This document shows, one piece after another, positions 1-6,454 of a stretch of DNA of 23,511 nucleotides (position 1 is the first letter of the stretch; each line of letters opens with the position of its first letter). The translations under genes and the position numbers were made by a program. The notes beneath the pieces were generated by a model. That model saw only the letters and a program-made list of their open reading frames with translations. It made no database searches and had not been told where the DNA came from. This DNA comes from CAYNEO01 sp964396245 (GTDB taxonomy: Bacteria > Zixibacteria > MSB-5A5 > GN15 > FEB-12), in the NCBI GenBank assembly GCA_964396245.1, contig CAYNEO010000054.1, forward strand, positions 1-23,511, given 5' to 3'.

Positions 1-397
1 ATTCCTGATCGGCCGCCGTAGCCAGAGCAGCGGTAGCGTCATCGCCGGAGCAGTCGGTCATCTTCTCGACACCGCCCGCGAGGACGATATCCGATACTCC
101 GCTGGCCACCTCGAAGAAGGCCTGGCGAAACGCCATCCCGCCCGAGGCGCAGGCGGATTCGATACGGGCCGCCGGAATACCCGGCATGCCGATATAGTCG
201 GCCATCAGCGGTCCCAGATGCTCCTGCTGAACAAACAGGCCGCTCGACATACAGCCGACATAAAGTGAGTCGATATGATCAACTCCTGCATTCTTGATAG
301 CATCCAGGGCGGCTTCGGCATACAGCTGACGAAGCGATTTCCGCCAGATCTCGCCGAACTTGGTGATACCGACACCTGCAACACAAACTTGTCTCAT
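1..397 (-). CDS. Thiolase, SCP2/archaeal type (acetyl-CoA acetyltransferase-like), 3' end beyond window
   Basis: This is the N-terminal 132 residues of a thiolase-fold enzyme; the rest lies before base 1. It begins MRQVCVAGVGITKFGEIWRK, as in the SCP-x/archaeal thiolase subfamily. The nucleophilic cysteine is visible as Cys83 in ESACASGG. The start is ATG at 397, with AGGAGG about 8 nt upstream. That Shine-Dalgarno begins right at the stop of the HMG-CoA synthase gene (14-nt gap), so the two are very likely co-transcribed and translationally coupled. In archaea this thiolase makes acetoacetyl-CoA and passes it to HMG-CoA synthase within a complex held together by a DUF35 OB-fold protein. The DUF35 gene would be expected just outside the window. 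The family assignment is good; the substrate is inferred from the neighbour. A lipid-degradation thiolase is the alternative. Confidence 0.85.
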   Translation of the reverse strand, partial: MRQVCVAGVGITKFGEIWRKSLRQLYAEAALDAIKNAGVDHIDSLYVGCMSSGLFVQQEHLGPLMADYIGMPGIPAARIESACASGGMAFRQAFFEVASGVSDIVLAGGVEKMTDCSGDDATAALATAADQE

Positions 398-411
398 ATC
401 TGGCTCACCTC

Positions 412-1461
412 CTAAAAGTTCTTGAGAATTTTGCGACGGAATTTGGCGTAGGTGCCATAGTCGACATAAATTTGATTTTCGTCGAGCAGCTTGTGCGTGC
501 CGACAGCCTTATTGCGTGCTTCTTCGATCCGGTCGGTCACTTTCCAGATGAAAGCATCGGAGCCCGCCCCGGAACCGTAGGAGCACATGAAAATCATGTC
601 GCCCGGTTTGGCAACTTCGAACACGCCGGTCAACCCGATCGGCGAGGCGCCCGAATACGTGTTGCCGAGACGCGGCGCCAGCCACCCCGGATCGATCTGT
701 TCCTGAGTGAATCCGAGCTCCCTGGCCACCCTCTGGGGGAATTTGCCGTTCGGCTGGTGGAACACCGCCCACTGGAAATCGGACGGCTTCATGCCGGACT
801 TCTTCAACAGCGCGTTCGAGGCGCCCTTGGTATGGGCAAAGTAGGCTTCTTCACCGGTAAACCGGCCGCCGTGCTGCGGATAAAACTCGTGCTCGCGACG
901 CCAGAAATCCGGCATGTCGGTCATGTACGAGTGGGTATCCAAACACTCGGCGATCAGGTTCTCTTTGCCCATGATAAACGCCGCGGCGCCGGCGGCAGCC
1001 GAAAACTCGAGGGCGTCCGAGGGCGCGCCCTGCGACGTATCGGCGGCGATAGCCAGCGCGTATTTCATCACGCCGGAATCGACATGACTCATCGCGACAA
1101 ACATCGCCTCCGAACCCGCCTTGCAGGCGAACTCGAAATCGGCACAGTGCAGATCGGGAGTCGCGCCGATTGCCTCGGCAACGGTCGTCCCCGAGGGCTT
1201 CACCGCATAGGGATGAGATTCCGAACCGATATAAATGGCCCCAATATCCGCCGGATCAACGCCGCCCGAACGGGCCAGCGCGCGACGCGCCGCCTCGACC
1301 GAAAGCGTGATTGTATCCATATCCGGCGGCGGGACGGACTTTTCTCTGAGCATGAGCCCCTTCTTGTAGCTCGGGGCATCAGCGCCCCACACCTTCGCAA
1401 TCTCCTCGACTTTGATGCGGTGTCTCGGAAGGTGGGAGCCGTAGCCAACTATTCCTGCCAT
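412..1461 (-). CDS. Hydroxymethylglutaryl-CoA synthase, archaeal type
   Basis: 349 aa, the length typical of archaeal HMG-CoA synthases and shorter than most eukaryotic forms. It condenses acetyl-CoA with acetoacetyl-CoA to HMG-CoA, the committed entry to the mevalonate pathway. Visible catalytic candidates are Glu81 (IGSESHPYAVKPS), Cys113 (FEFACKAGSEA) and His235 (FHQPNGKFP), the Glu/Cys/His set of the family. The C-terminal IYVDYGTYAKFRRKI resembles archaeal sequences. The ATG at 1461 has AGGTAGGAC directly upstream as ribosome site. The gene is followed after 14 nt by the thiolase, the arrangement of the archaeal thiolase/HMG-CoA synthase pair. No mevalonate kinase or HMG-CoA reductase is in view, so use of the pathway for isoprenoids is inferred. 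A ketogenic or polyketide-branching role cannot be excluded from this window. Confidence 0.88.
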   Translation of the reverse strand: MAGIVGYGSHLPRHRIKVEEIAKVWGADAPSYKKGLMLREKSVPPPDMDTITLSVEAARRALARSGGVDPADIGAIYIGSESHPYAVKPSGTTVAEAIGATPDLHCADFEFACKAGSEAMFVAMSHVDSGVMKYALAIAADTSQGAPSDALEFSAAAGAAAFIMGKENLIAECLDTHSYMTDMPDFWRREHEFYPQHGGRFTGEEAYFAHTKGASNALLKKSGMKPSDFQWAVFHQPNGKFPQRVARELGFTQEQIDPGWLAPRLGNTYSGASPIGLTGVFEVAKPGDMIFMCSYGSGAGSDAFIWKVTDRIEEARNKAVGTHKLLDENQIYVDYGTYAKFRRKILKNF

Positions 1462-1649
1462 GTCCTACCTCTGGTAAAAAACGTTGATTATTAGTAAGTG
1501 TCGATTTGCCGTAATCAATTGAATCATGGCCCCTAATGTATTCGAATCCGGCCGGAAAAACAAGTCCCGCCCCGGTTTTTTCGTTTTGCCAGGAGATTGG
1601 GCGCGTATCCGTTAAATCGCGCCCGCCAACCTGCCGATACAGGTGGTAT

Positions 1650-2222
1650 ATGAAACTGATATTACTGACCGCCGGCGCAATTTTTCTGCTGAGTGGGGCC
1701 CTTCTGGCCGGCCAGCCCGGCTATACCCTCGACAGCAATTCCGCCTTCTACGAGGGTGAGTCGCTCAACTACGTCATGTCGCCCCCGGACGGCTTCAGAC
1801 TCGTGACGTACAAAGCCAAATTCGACGGGTACTCGCTGGCTTTCATACCCGACGACGAGATCTATGACAGCGCGTCAGTGATAATCGGCATTCACATCTA
1901 CAAAATCCGCGGCATGAGCTTCGATGATGCATTGGTCGAGGACACCAATTCCATCCGTGGGTACTACGGCAAGGACCTGATCATCAATCCAATTGAATCG
2001 CTCACGAATGCTTCTAGCCAGAAGTTGACAAGCTTCTATCTTGACAATAAACAGCAGTTCATCCCCAACGTGATGATCTCCTATTTCGACGGCGGCAGCG
2101 AGATGGTCATTTTCGAGCTTGTCATCCGCGAGGACGTTACCCGCTTCAAGACCGAAGAACCGTTCGTGCAATGCGTCCAGCGCTTCAGGAGCCTGAAAAA
2201 GGGCGAGTTAAGCGCCCGGTGA
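1650..2222 (+). CDS. Exported protein of unknown function
   Basis: 190 aa. I chose ATG 1650 because AGGTGG lies about 8 nt upstream and a clean signal peptide follows (MKLILLTAGAIFLLSGALLAG). A longer in-frame reading from 1536 lacks these. Cleavage could leave Gln at the new N-terminus (LLAG|QPGY). The mature part is a soluble-looking alpha/beta sequence: PPDGF near residue 44, several alternating strands (residues 55-90), MSFDDAL, and a final FVQCVQRFRSLK. This pattern is loosely like the PsbP/DcrB-type periplasmic fold, but I cannot assign it to a family. It is the first of two plus-strand genes encoding exported proteins, separated by 92 nt, between oppositely oriented genes. Existence of the gene is well supported; function is unknown. 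Confidence 0.75.
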   Translation: MKLILLTAGAIFLLSGALLAGQPGYTLDSNSAFYEGESLNYVMSPPDGFRLVTYKAKFDGYSLAFIPDDEIYDSASVIIGIHIYKIRGMSFDDALVEDTNSIRGYYGKDLIINPIESLTNASSQKLTSFYLDNKQQFIPNVMISYFDGGSEMVIFELVIREDVTRFKTEEPFVQCVQRFRSLKKGELSAR

Positions 2223-2245
2223 AACCAACGAACGCCCTGTCGTCT

Positions 2246-2264
2246 TGTTTCAACGTCTGAAACA
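2246..2264. promoter_or_regulatory. 7-bp inverted repeat, possible operator
   Basis: TGTTTCA and TGAAACA form a perfect 7-bp inverted repeat around the 5-nt centre ACGTC. It lies 24 nt after the stop of the preceding gene and 13 nt upstream of a TTGACA box. No T-run follows, so it is a poor terminator. Its place just upstream of the candidate promoter fits a binding site for a dimeric regulator, but that is inference from symmetry and position only. Confidence 0.3.
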
Positions 2265-2277
2265 TCTATCTTTCAAG

Positions 2278-2306
2278 TTGACAGCGTATTCTCCCTTTCC
2301 TTAATT
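2278..2306 (+). promoter_or_regulatory. Candidate promoter, possibly leaderless, for the gene at 2315
   Basis: A perfect -35 hexamer TTGACA (2278-2283), a 17-nt spacer and a weak -10 TTAATT (2301-2306) precede the ATG at 2315 by only 8 nt. Transcription would then begin at or next to the start codon. This agrees with the absence of any Shine-Dalgarno there. The -10 matches consensus at only 3 of 6 positions. Confidence 0.4.
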
Positions 2307-2314
2307 TTCATTCA

Positions 2315-3433
2315 ATGAGTCCGGTGAGGCATTTTCTACTGTGGAGCGTCCTGATAATTCTCTGCACAGGTACTGCTCTGTCTGCGCCGAAAGATGATCA
2401 TCTCTTTGGCCACCTGAACTACAATGTCACTGATGACACCGTCGTCGTCTCATATGATATTCTCGCCCGGCCGTCGGCGGATACCATATGGCTCGAACCG
2501 CTGTTCGTGTACGAGGTGCGTGCGCAGGACGAAGAAACCAGCGAGCGTGAGAAATTCATCCTTTACCCCGCGGACGTTATCTCAGATAATGTCATGCCCG
2601 GCTACATTATCGAGCAAACGTCAGACGGCCTCCGGGTGCGGGGGAAAGTGAAGATCGCTCTCGACGGACGTCCGGTGCCGAGGGGATGCAATGTTATTTC
2701 CTGGGATGCTTCCAGAAATCGCGTGACTCCCAAATACAAGTGGGTAGAGTTCAGTCACCACGGCGCCCTGAGTCTGAGTCTTCTTCCTTCGGTCGGCGGT
2801 GCGTATTATAACTCTTCCCTGCCGGACGGCACGGAGAAAGATGGTTTTGCCGGCGGGCTTGACTTCTTCGCCACCTTCGACATCCGCCACATGCAGTTTT
2901 CCGGATCGTACCGTTTCACGACCGGAGATGACTTTGTCGTCAAGGAAGCCATTCCAATTCAGTTCCGATACTACCTGGGAAACCGCACTGATTTTCTGCC
3001 GTCGGCGTCTGTCGCCTTGAAGTGGTCGGCTATGCATGTCAAGTCGGGTGACTACGATATTGAGCCAAAAGAATGGGGCGCGGAGGCCGGCGTCGCTATC
3101 GAGGGACCGTTCGAGCGGTTGTCATACTCGTATTGCACCGGCATCGACGGGTATCACAAGATCGGCCTGACCCTCGTTCGCTTCCGTACCGGACTCTGGA
3201 CAATCGGTACCCAGTACGAGTATTACCGCTTCGGCAATACCGACATGTTTCGTATCACCGGCGTCATGGAAGGATTCAGCGGCGCCGGCGGGGTCGGTCT
3301 TGGACACGGCGCAACCGATCTGGAATGGTACAACAATCGCCCATGGTGGTACAAAGGATTGGCCTGGGTAGGTCTGGTTCCAATCGCAGTCGTGGCCACC
3401 GTCGTCGGCTTCATATTCGGCGGCCTGCCATAA
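2315..3433 (+). CDS. Exported beta-rich protein with C-terminal membrane segment, function unknown
   Basis: 372 aa. A signal peptide is visible at residues 1-23 (RHFLLWSVLIILCTGTALSA). Residues 25-150 form a charged domain. Residues 150-320 are rich in alternating aromatic/hydrophobic strands with Gly and Tyr (for example SYRFTTGDDF, WTIGTQYEYYRFGNTD), suggesting an outer-membrane or beta-sandwich structure. The C-terminus ends with a hydrophobic helix (WVGLVPIAVVATVVGFIFGG) that looks like a membrane anchor. A signal peptide, beta-rich body and C-terminal helix together are unusual for a classical outer-membrane barrel, which normally ends in a beta strand with a terminal aromatic. There is no Shine-Dalgarno before the ATG; GTG at 2324 is an alternative start. 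I recognise no family. Confidence 0.75.
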   Translation: MSPVRHFLLWSVLIILCTGTALSAPKDDHLFGHLNYNVTDDTVVVSYDILARPSADTIWLEPLFVYEVRAQDEETSEREKFILYPADVISDNVMPGYIIEQTSDGLRVRGKVKIALDGRPVPRGCNVISWDASRNRVTPKYKWVEFSHHGALSLSLLPSVGGAYYNSSLPDGTEKDGFAGGLDFFATFDIRHMQFSGSYRFTTGDDFVVKEAIPIQFRYYLGNRTDFLPSASVALKWSAMHVKSGDYDIEPKEWGAEAGVAIEGPFERLSYSYCTGIDGYHKIGLTLVRFRTGLWTIGTQYEYYRFGNTDMFRITGVMEGFSGAGGVGLGHGATDLEWYNNRPWWYKGLAWVGLVPIAVVATVVGFIFGGLP

Positions 3434-3442
3434 TCGCAACCC

Positions 3443-3459
3443 ACAGGGTACGGACCTGT
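3443..3459. terminator. Weak hairpin between convergent genes
   Basis: ACAGG and CCTGT pair around a 7-nt loop in the 30-nt space between the stops of two convergent genes (3433 plus, 3464 minus). The stem is short and no strong T-run follows on either strand. Position alone suggests a bidirectional terminator. Part of it resembles the GGGACAGG-type short palindromic repeats scattered in some bacterial genomes. Confidence 0.25.
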
Positions 3460-3463
3460 CCCT

Positions 3464-4789
3464 TTACAGCATCGGCAGGTACTTGTCGATTTCGTAGCAG
3501 CTGACGTGGATGCGGTAATCGTCCCACTCGATCTTTTTGTTCTCGATCAGTTTGTTGAACACGTGCTCGCCGAGCGTTTCACGCAGCAGTTGTGATTTCT
3601 CCGCCAGCCGAACGGCATTTTCAAGGGAATCGGGAAGCGTCCCGATACTCAACCCGGCCTTTTCATCGGGGGTCATAGCAAAGATATTCCGCTCCACCGG
3701 CTTCGGCATCGGGTATTTCTTCTCGACACCGCGAAGACCGGCGGCGAGCATGCACGAGAACGCCAGGTACGGATTGGCGGCCGGGTCAGGTGAACGAAGT
3801 TCAATACGCGTGGCGCGCTCCTTGCCCAGGCGGTGCATCGGGACTCGGACAAGGCTCGAGCGATTGCGACGTCCCCAGCTGATATACACCGGGGCTTCAT
3901 AATCCGGCACCAACCGCTTGTAAGAATTCGCCCACTGGTTCAAAACCAGCGTAATCTCCTGGATATGTGTCAGTATGCCCGCGACAAAATGCTGCGCCAT
4001 TTCCGAAAGATGATACTCGTTCTTGGGGTCAAAGAAGAGATTCCGATCATTTTCGAAAATCGACATGTGACAGTGCATCCCGCTGCCGTTCTCTCCAAAA
4101 ATCGGCTTGGGCATGAAGGTGGCATACAGATCGTTTTCCATCGCGATTTCTTTAACCACAAATCGGTACACCTGCGCGAAATCCGCCATCACGAGCGCTT
4201 CCTGGTACTTCAAATCTATCTCGTGCTGGCTTGGCGCCACCTCGTGGTGCGATGCCTCGACCGGAACATCGAGCAGTTCCAGCGCATTGACTGTCTTCTT
4301 CCGAAGTTGGCTGCCGATATCCACCGTCTGATAGTCGAAATACCCGGCCTTGTCGAGGGTATCCGTCTCCTGATCGTTCCTGAAGTAAAAATACTCCATT
4401 TCGGGACCGACATAGAACGTCTGACCCTTATCCTGCAACTTCTTGAGATTGCGTTTGAGCACCCAGCGCGGATCTCCCTCGTACGGCGTACCGTCGGGAT
4501 TCTTGACATCGCAGAACATCATGGCCACCCGCTCGCCGGCCACTTCCCACGGAATAATACGGAATGTCAGCGGGTCCGGCATGGCGGTCAAATCGGATTC
4601 ATCGATACGTGCGAATCCCTGGATGGACGAACCGTCAAATCCCTGCCCCTCCTCGAGGACCTGCTCGATTTCCGAACGGGTGATTGACATACCTTTGATC
4701 TTGCCGAGAATATCGGTGAAACAGAGACGGATATAGCGGACCTCCGCCTCGTCTATCAGCCTGAGAATATCTTCTTTGCTCTTGGTCAT
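3464..4789 (-). CDS. glnA: Glutamine synthetase, type I (GSI-alpha-like)
   Basis: 441 aa, the usual length of the dodecameric GSI-alpha class. It makes glutamine from glutamate, ammonia and ATP in the cytoplasm. Motifs seen in order: GFDGSSIQGFARIDESDL (residues 50-67), GPEMEYFYF, HHEVAPSQHEIDLKY, GENGSGMHCHMSIF (ATP/glutamate site) and RIELRSPDPAANPYLAF. Arg61 matches the arginine that confers glutamine feedback inhibition in Bacillus-type enzymes. The adenylylation site of GSI-beta (NLYDLPP) is replaced by NIFAMTPDE at 368, so the target tyrosine is Phe370; control by adenylylation is therefore unlikely. AGGAG lies 8 nt before the ATG. The 198-nt upstream region holds no convincing sigma-70 or sigma-54 promoter that I can see. 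Confidence 0.95.
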   Translation of the reverse strand: MTKSKEDILRLIDEAEVRYIRLCFTDILGKIKGMSITRSEIEQVLEEGQGFDGSSIQGFARIDESDLTAMPDPLTFRIIPWEVAGERVAMMFCDVKNPDGTPYEGDPRWVLKRNLKKLQDKGQTFYVGPEMEYFYFRNDQETDTLDKAGYFDYQTVDIGSQLRKKTVNALELLDVPVEASHHEVAPSQHEIDLKYQEALVMADFAQVYRFVVKEIAMENDLYATFMPKPIFGENGSGMHCHMSIFENDRNLFFDPKNEYHLSEMAQHFVAGILTHIQEITLVLNQWANSYKRLVPDYEAPVYISWGRRNRSSLVRVPMHRLGKERATRIELRSPDPAANPYLAFSCMLAAGLRGVEKKYPMPKPVERNIFAMTPDEKAGLSIGTLPDSLENAVRLAEKSQLLRETLGEHVFNKLIENKKIEWDDYRIHVSCYEIDKYLPML

Positions 4790-4907
4790 TCTATTTACTC
4801 CTGGTAATCAGTTGGGTATGGAAAGCGATAATCTACTTCCTCACCGGGACGGCGCAAGAAAAAATATATCGAATTCTGGATTAAGGGCATCTATTATCAC
4901 CGACTAT

Positions 4908-4916
4908 GTGGATAAC
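4908..4916 (-). promoter_or_regulatory. Single perfect DnaA-box 9-mer
   Basis: TTATCCACA on the minus strand is an exact match to the E. coli DnaA box. It sits in the 198-nt space between the dCMP deaminase stop and the glutamine synthetase start, beside an A/T-rich stretch (about 4859-4900). I saw no cluster of further boxes, so this is not evidence for an origin. A chance match in a window this size is quite possible. Confidence 0.3.
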
Positions 4917-4987
4917 TCAGCATTTCGGTTGCGGGGGGACCGGGGGGCTTGCGTCCGGCAGTCGTCCCAAAAGTCAAAAGAACGCTC

Positions 4988-5485
4988 TCATCCGGCGTCC
5001 AGTTCCACAGTGATTCGCCTGGCGCCCGGTTGAAGTTGACGGTAACTGACACCGGCCATGTCAAGAATCTTCCGGGACGCTACCATGATGTCTGTCTCGC
5101 GGTACTTGTCCGAGAGGAACACCACTTCTTTAATCCCAACCTGGACAATGAGTTTAGCACACTCATTGCAAGGAAAAAGTGAGACGTACATGGTTGCTCC
5201 CTCGAGCTCCGGCTTGTTCGAGGAATTCGTGATAGCGTTCATTTCGGCATGGCAGACATAGGGGTACTTCGTCTCCAGAAACGCCCCTTCCCTCTCCCAG
5301 GGCAACTGGTCATCCGAGCAGCCGGTCGGGAAGCCGTTGTAGCCGATGCCGATAATCCGCTTCTTCCGGTTGACGATACAGGCGCCGACCTGCGTGTTCG
5401 GGTCCTTGGAGCGAAGGGCGGAAAGCTGGGCGACCGCCATAAAGTAATCATCCCAGCTCAGATAATCGGTTCGCTTGGTTGTCAT
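4988..5485 (-). CDS. dCMP deaminase (ComEB/deoxycytidylate deaminase family)
   Basis: 165 aa, a normal length for the family. It converts dCMP to dUMP using zinc, feeding dTMP synthesis. The zinc site is complete: His79-Ala-Glu81 (CHAEMNAI, Glu81 as proton shuttle) and Cys106/Cys109 (PCNECAKL). The N-terminal SKDPNTQVGACIV and GYNGFPTGC are typical of the dCMP deaminase group rather than of tRNA or guanine deaminases. The ATG at 5485 has no Shine-Dalgarno, but a good -35/-10 pair ends 8 nt before it. The gene is set apart from its upstream neighbour by a strong terminator, so it is probably a separate transcription unit. Confidence 0.92.
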   Translation of the reverse strand: MTTKRTDYLSWDDYFMAVAQLSALRSKDPNTQVGACIVNRKKRIIGIGYNGFPTGCSDDQLPWEREGAFLETKYPYVCHAEMNAITNSSNKPELEGATMYVSLFPCNECAKLIVQVGIKEVVFLSDKYRETDIMVASRKILDMAGVSYRQLQPGARRITVELDAG

Positions 5486-5493
5486 AATGCGGG

Positions 5494-5522
5494 AGTATAG
5501 CGCAATCTATAACGGGATACAA
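5494..5522 (-). promoter_or_regulatory. Promoter of the dCMP deaminase gene, probably leaderless
   Basis: On the minus strand TTGTAT (5517-5522), a 17-nt spacer and TATACT (5494-5499, 5 of 6 consensus bases) are followed 8 nt later by the ATG at 5485. Transcription would start at or within 1-2 nt of the ATG. No Shine-Dalgarno is present, consistent with a leaderless message. Confidence 0.55.
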
Positions 5523-5575
5523 CAGGAAATGCAGCGATGCCGCGCCCTGTCATATGGCCGAACAAATCATCGGGG

Positions 5576-5601
5576 AAAAAGGGGCCGTCAGGCGGCCCCT
5601 T
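5576..5601 (-). terminator. Rho-independent terminator after the SPFH gene
   Basis: Read on the minus strand, AAGGGGCCG (5601-5593) pairs perfectly over 9 bp with CGGCCCCTT (5587-5579) around a 5-nt loop, followed by further T residues (a TTTTT run ending at 5576). It lies 22 nt beyond the stop of the SPFH gene. It would close the long minus-strand gene series and insulate the dCMP deaminase promoter. Confidence 0.85.
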
Positions 5602-5622
5602 GAATTTTGCTGTGAGCCCTGA

Positions 5623-6438
5623 TCAGCTCGGCTGGACCGGCGGCGCGCCGCCCTCACCTTGAGGTGATGGTTTAAATCCGCTCTGGAAGTCCAGGTAGTT
5701 CTTCAGGGAATTGAGCAGGTCGATCGGCACCGGGAAGATCGTCGTCGAATTCTTCTCCGCGGATACCTCGACCAGGGTCTGGAGGAACCGGAGTTGCATG
5801 GCGTTGGGATGCTTGCTGATGACCGCGGCGGCATCGGCCAGTTTCTGCGCCGCCTGGAATTCACCCTCGGCATGAATAACTTTCGAACGCCGCTCACGTT
5901 CCGCTTCCGCCTGTCTCGCGATAGCGCGCTGCATCTCCTGCGGCAGGTCGACATTCTTGACCTCGACCACGGTCACCTTGACGCCCCATGGTTCGGTCTG
6001 CTCGTCGATAATCTGCTGCAGCTCGGCGTTGATCTTTTCGCGATTGGCCAGCAGTTCGTCGAGTTCGACCTGTCCGACCACCGAACGAAGTGTCGTCTGG
6101 GCAATCTGCGAGGTCGCCTCGAAGAAATTCGCCACCGAGACAACCGCCTTGTTGGCGTCGGTTATCTGGAAATAGACCACGGCGTTGACCTTGACCGAGA
6201 CGTTATCCCGCGTGATGACATCCTGCGCCGGGATATCGTAGGTGATAATTCGCAGGTCCATGCGAACCATCTTATCGATTATCGGAATCAGGATAATCAG
6301 GCCGGGTCCCTTGGCGCCGATCAAACGTCCGAGACGAAAAATGACTCCCCGCTCGTACTCTTTCAATATCTTGATCATATTGAAGAGGAGGATCAGGAAG
6401 AAGAATACGACAATGGCAACAATTGGTAGTGCAGTCAT
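5623..6438 (-). CDS. SPFH/band 7 membrane protein, slipin (stomatin-like)
   Basis: 271 aa. One N-terminal membrane segment (residues 4-22, PIVAIVVFFFLILLFNMI) is followed by the SPFH domain. Typical motifs are YERGVIFRLGRLIGAKGPGL, DIPAQDVITRDNVSVKVNAV, QTTLRSVVGQVELDELLANR and WGVKVTVVEVKNVDLP. An Ala/Glu-rich coiled coil (about 170-215) follows, then a hydrophobic C-terminal stretch. This is the slipin group, which assembles membrane scaffolds. The preceding gene, 16 nt upstream, is a full-length NfeD protease; slipin/NfeD pairs are a known conserved operon, and the archaeal NfeD homologue cleaves its partner's C-terminus. AGGA upstream of the ATG serves as ribosome site. The Pro/Gly-rich tail GFKPSPQGEGGAPPVQPS is variable. 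Confidence 0.93.
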   Translation of the reverse strand: MTALPIVAIVVFFFLILLFNMIKILKEYERGVIFRLGRLIGAKGPGLIILIPIIDKMVRMDLRIITYDIPAQDVITRDNVSVKVNAVVYFQITDANKAVVSVANFFEATSQIAQTTLRSVVGQVELDELLANREKINAELQQIIDEQTEPWGVKVTVVEVKNVDLPQEMQRAIARQAEAERERRSKVIHAEGEFQAAQKLADAAAVISKHPNAMQLRFLQTLVEVSAEKNSTTIFPVPIDLLNSLKNYLDFQSGFKPSPQGEGGAPPVQPS

Positions 6439-6454
6439 GATGAGTTCCTATCTG

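Noticed and set aside
412..1461. Window from an archaeon, suggested by the archaeal-type HMG-CoA synthase
   Set aside because: MurB, RecG, a bacterial SelA/SelB pair and an SprA outer-membrane protein on the same contig are bacterial features.
472..1494. Long open frame opposite the HMG-CoA synthase gene (340 codons, plus strand)
   Set aside because: It is antisense to a gene with clear catalytic motifs; its composition (Arg/His-rich) and lack of any motif mark it as a shadow frame.
1488..1518. Candidate promoter for HMG-CoA synthase (TTGATT with TACTAA or TAATAA)
   Set aside because: The spacers are 16 nt with a 3-of-6 -10, or 19 nt with a better -10; neither is convincing enough to annotate.
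3833..4687. Open frame opposite glutamine synthetase (284 codons, plus strand)
   Set aside because: It is wholly antisense to glnA, with no ribosome site or recognisable domain.
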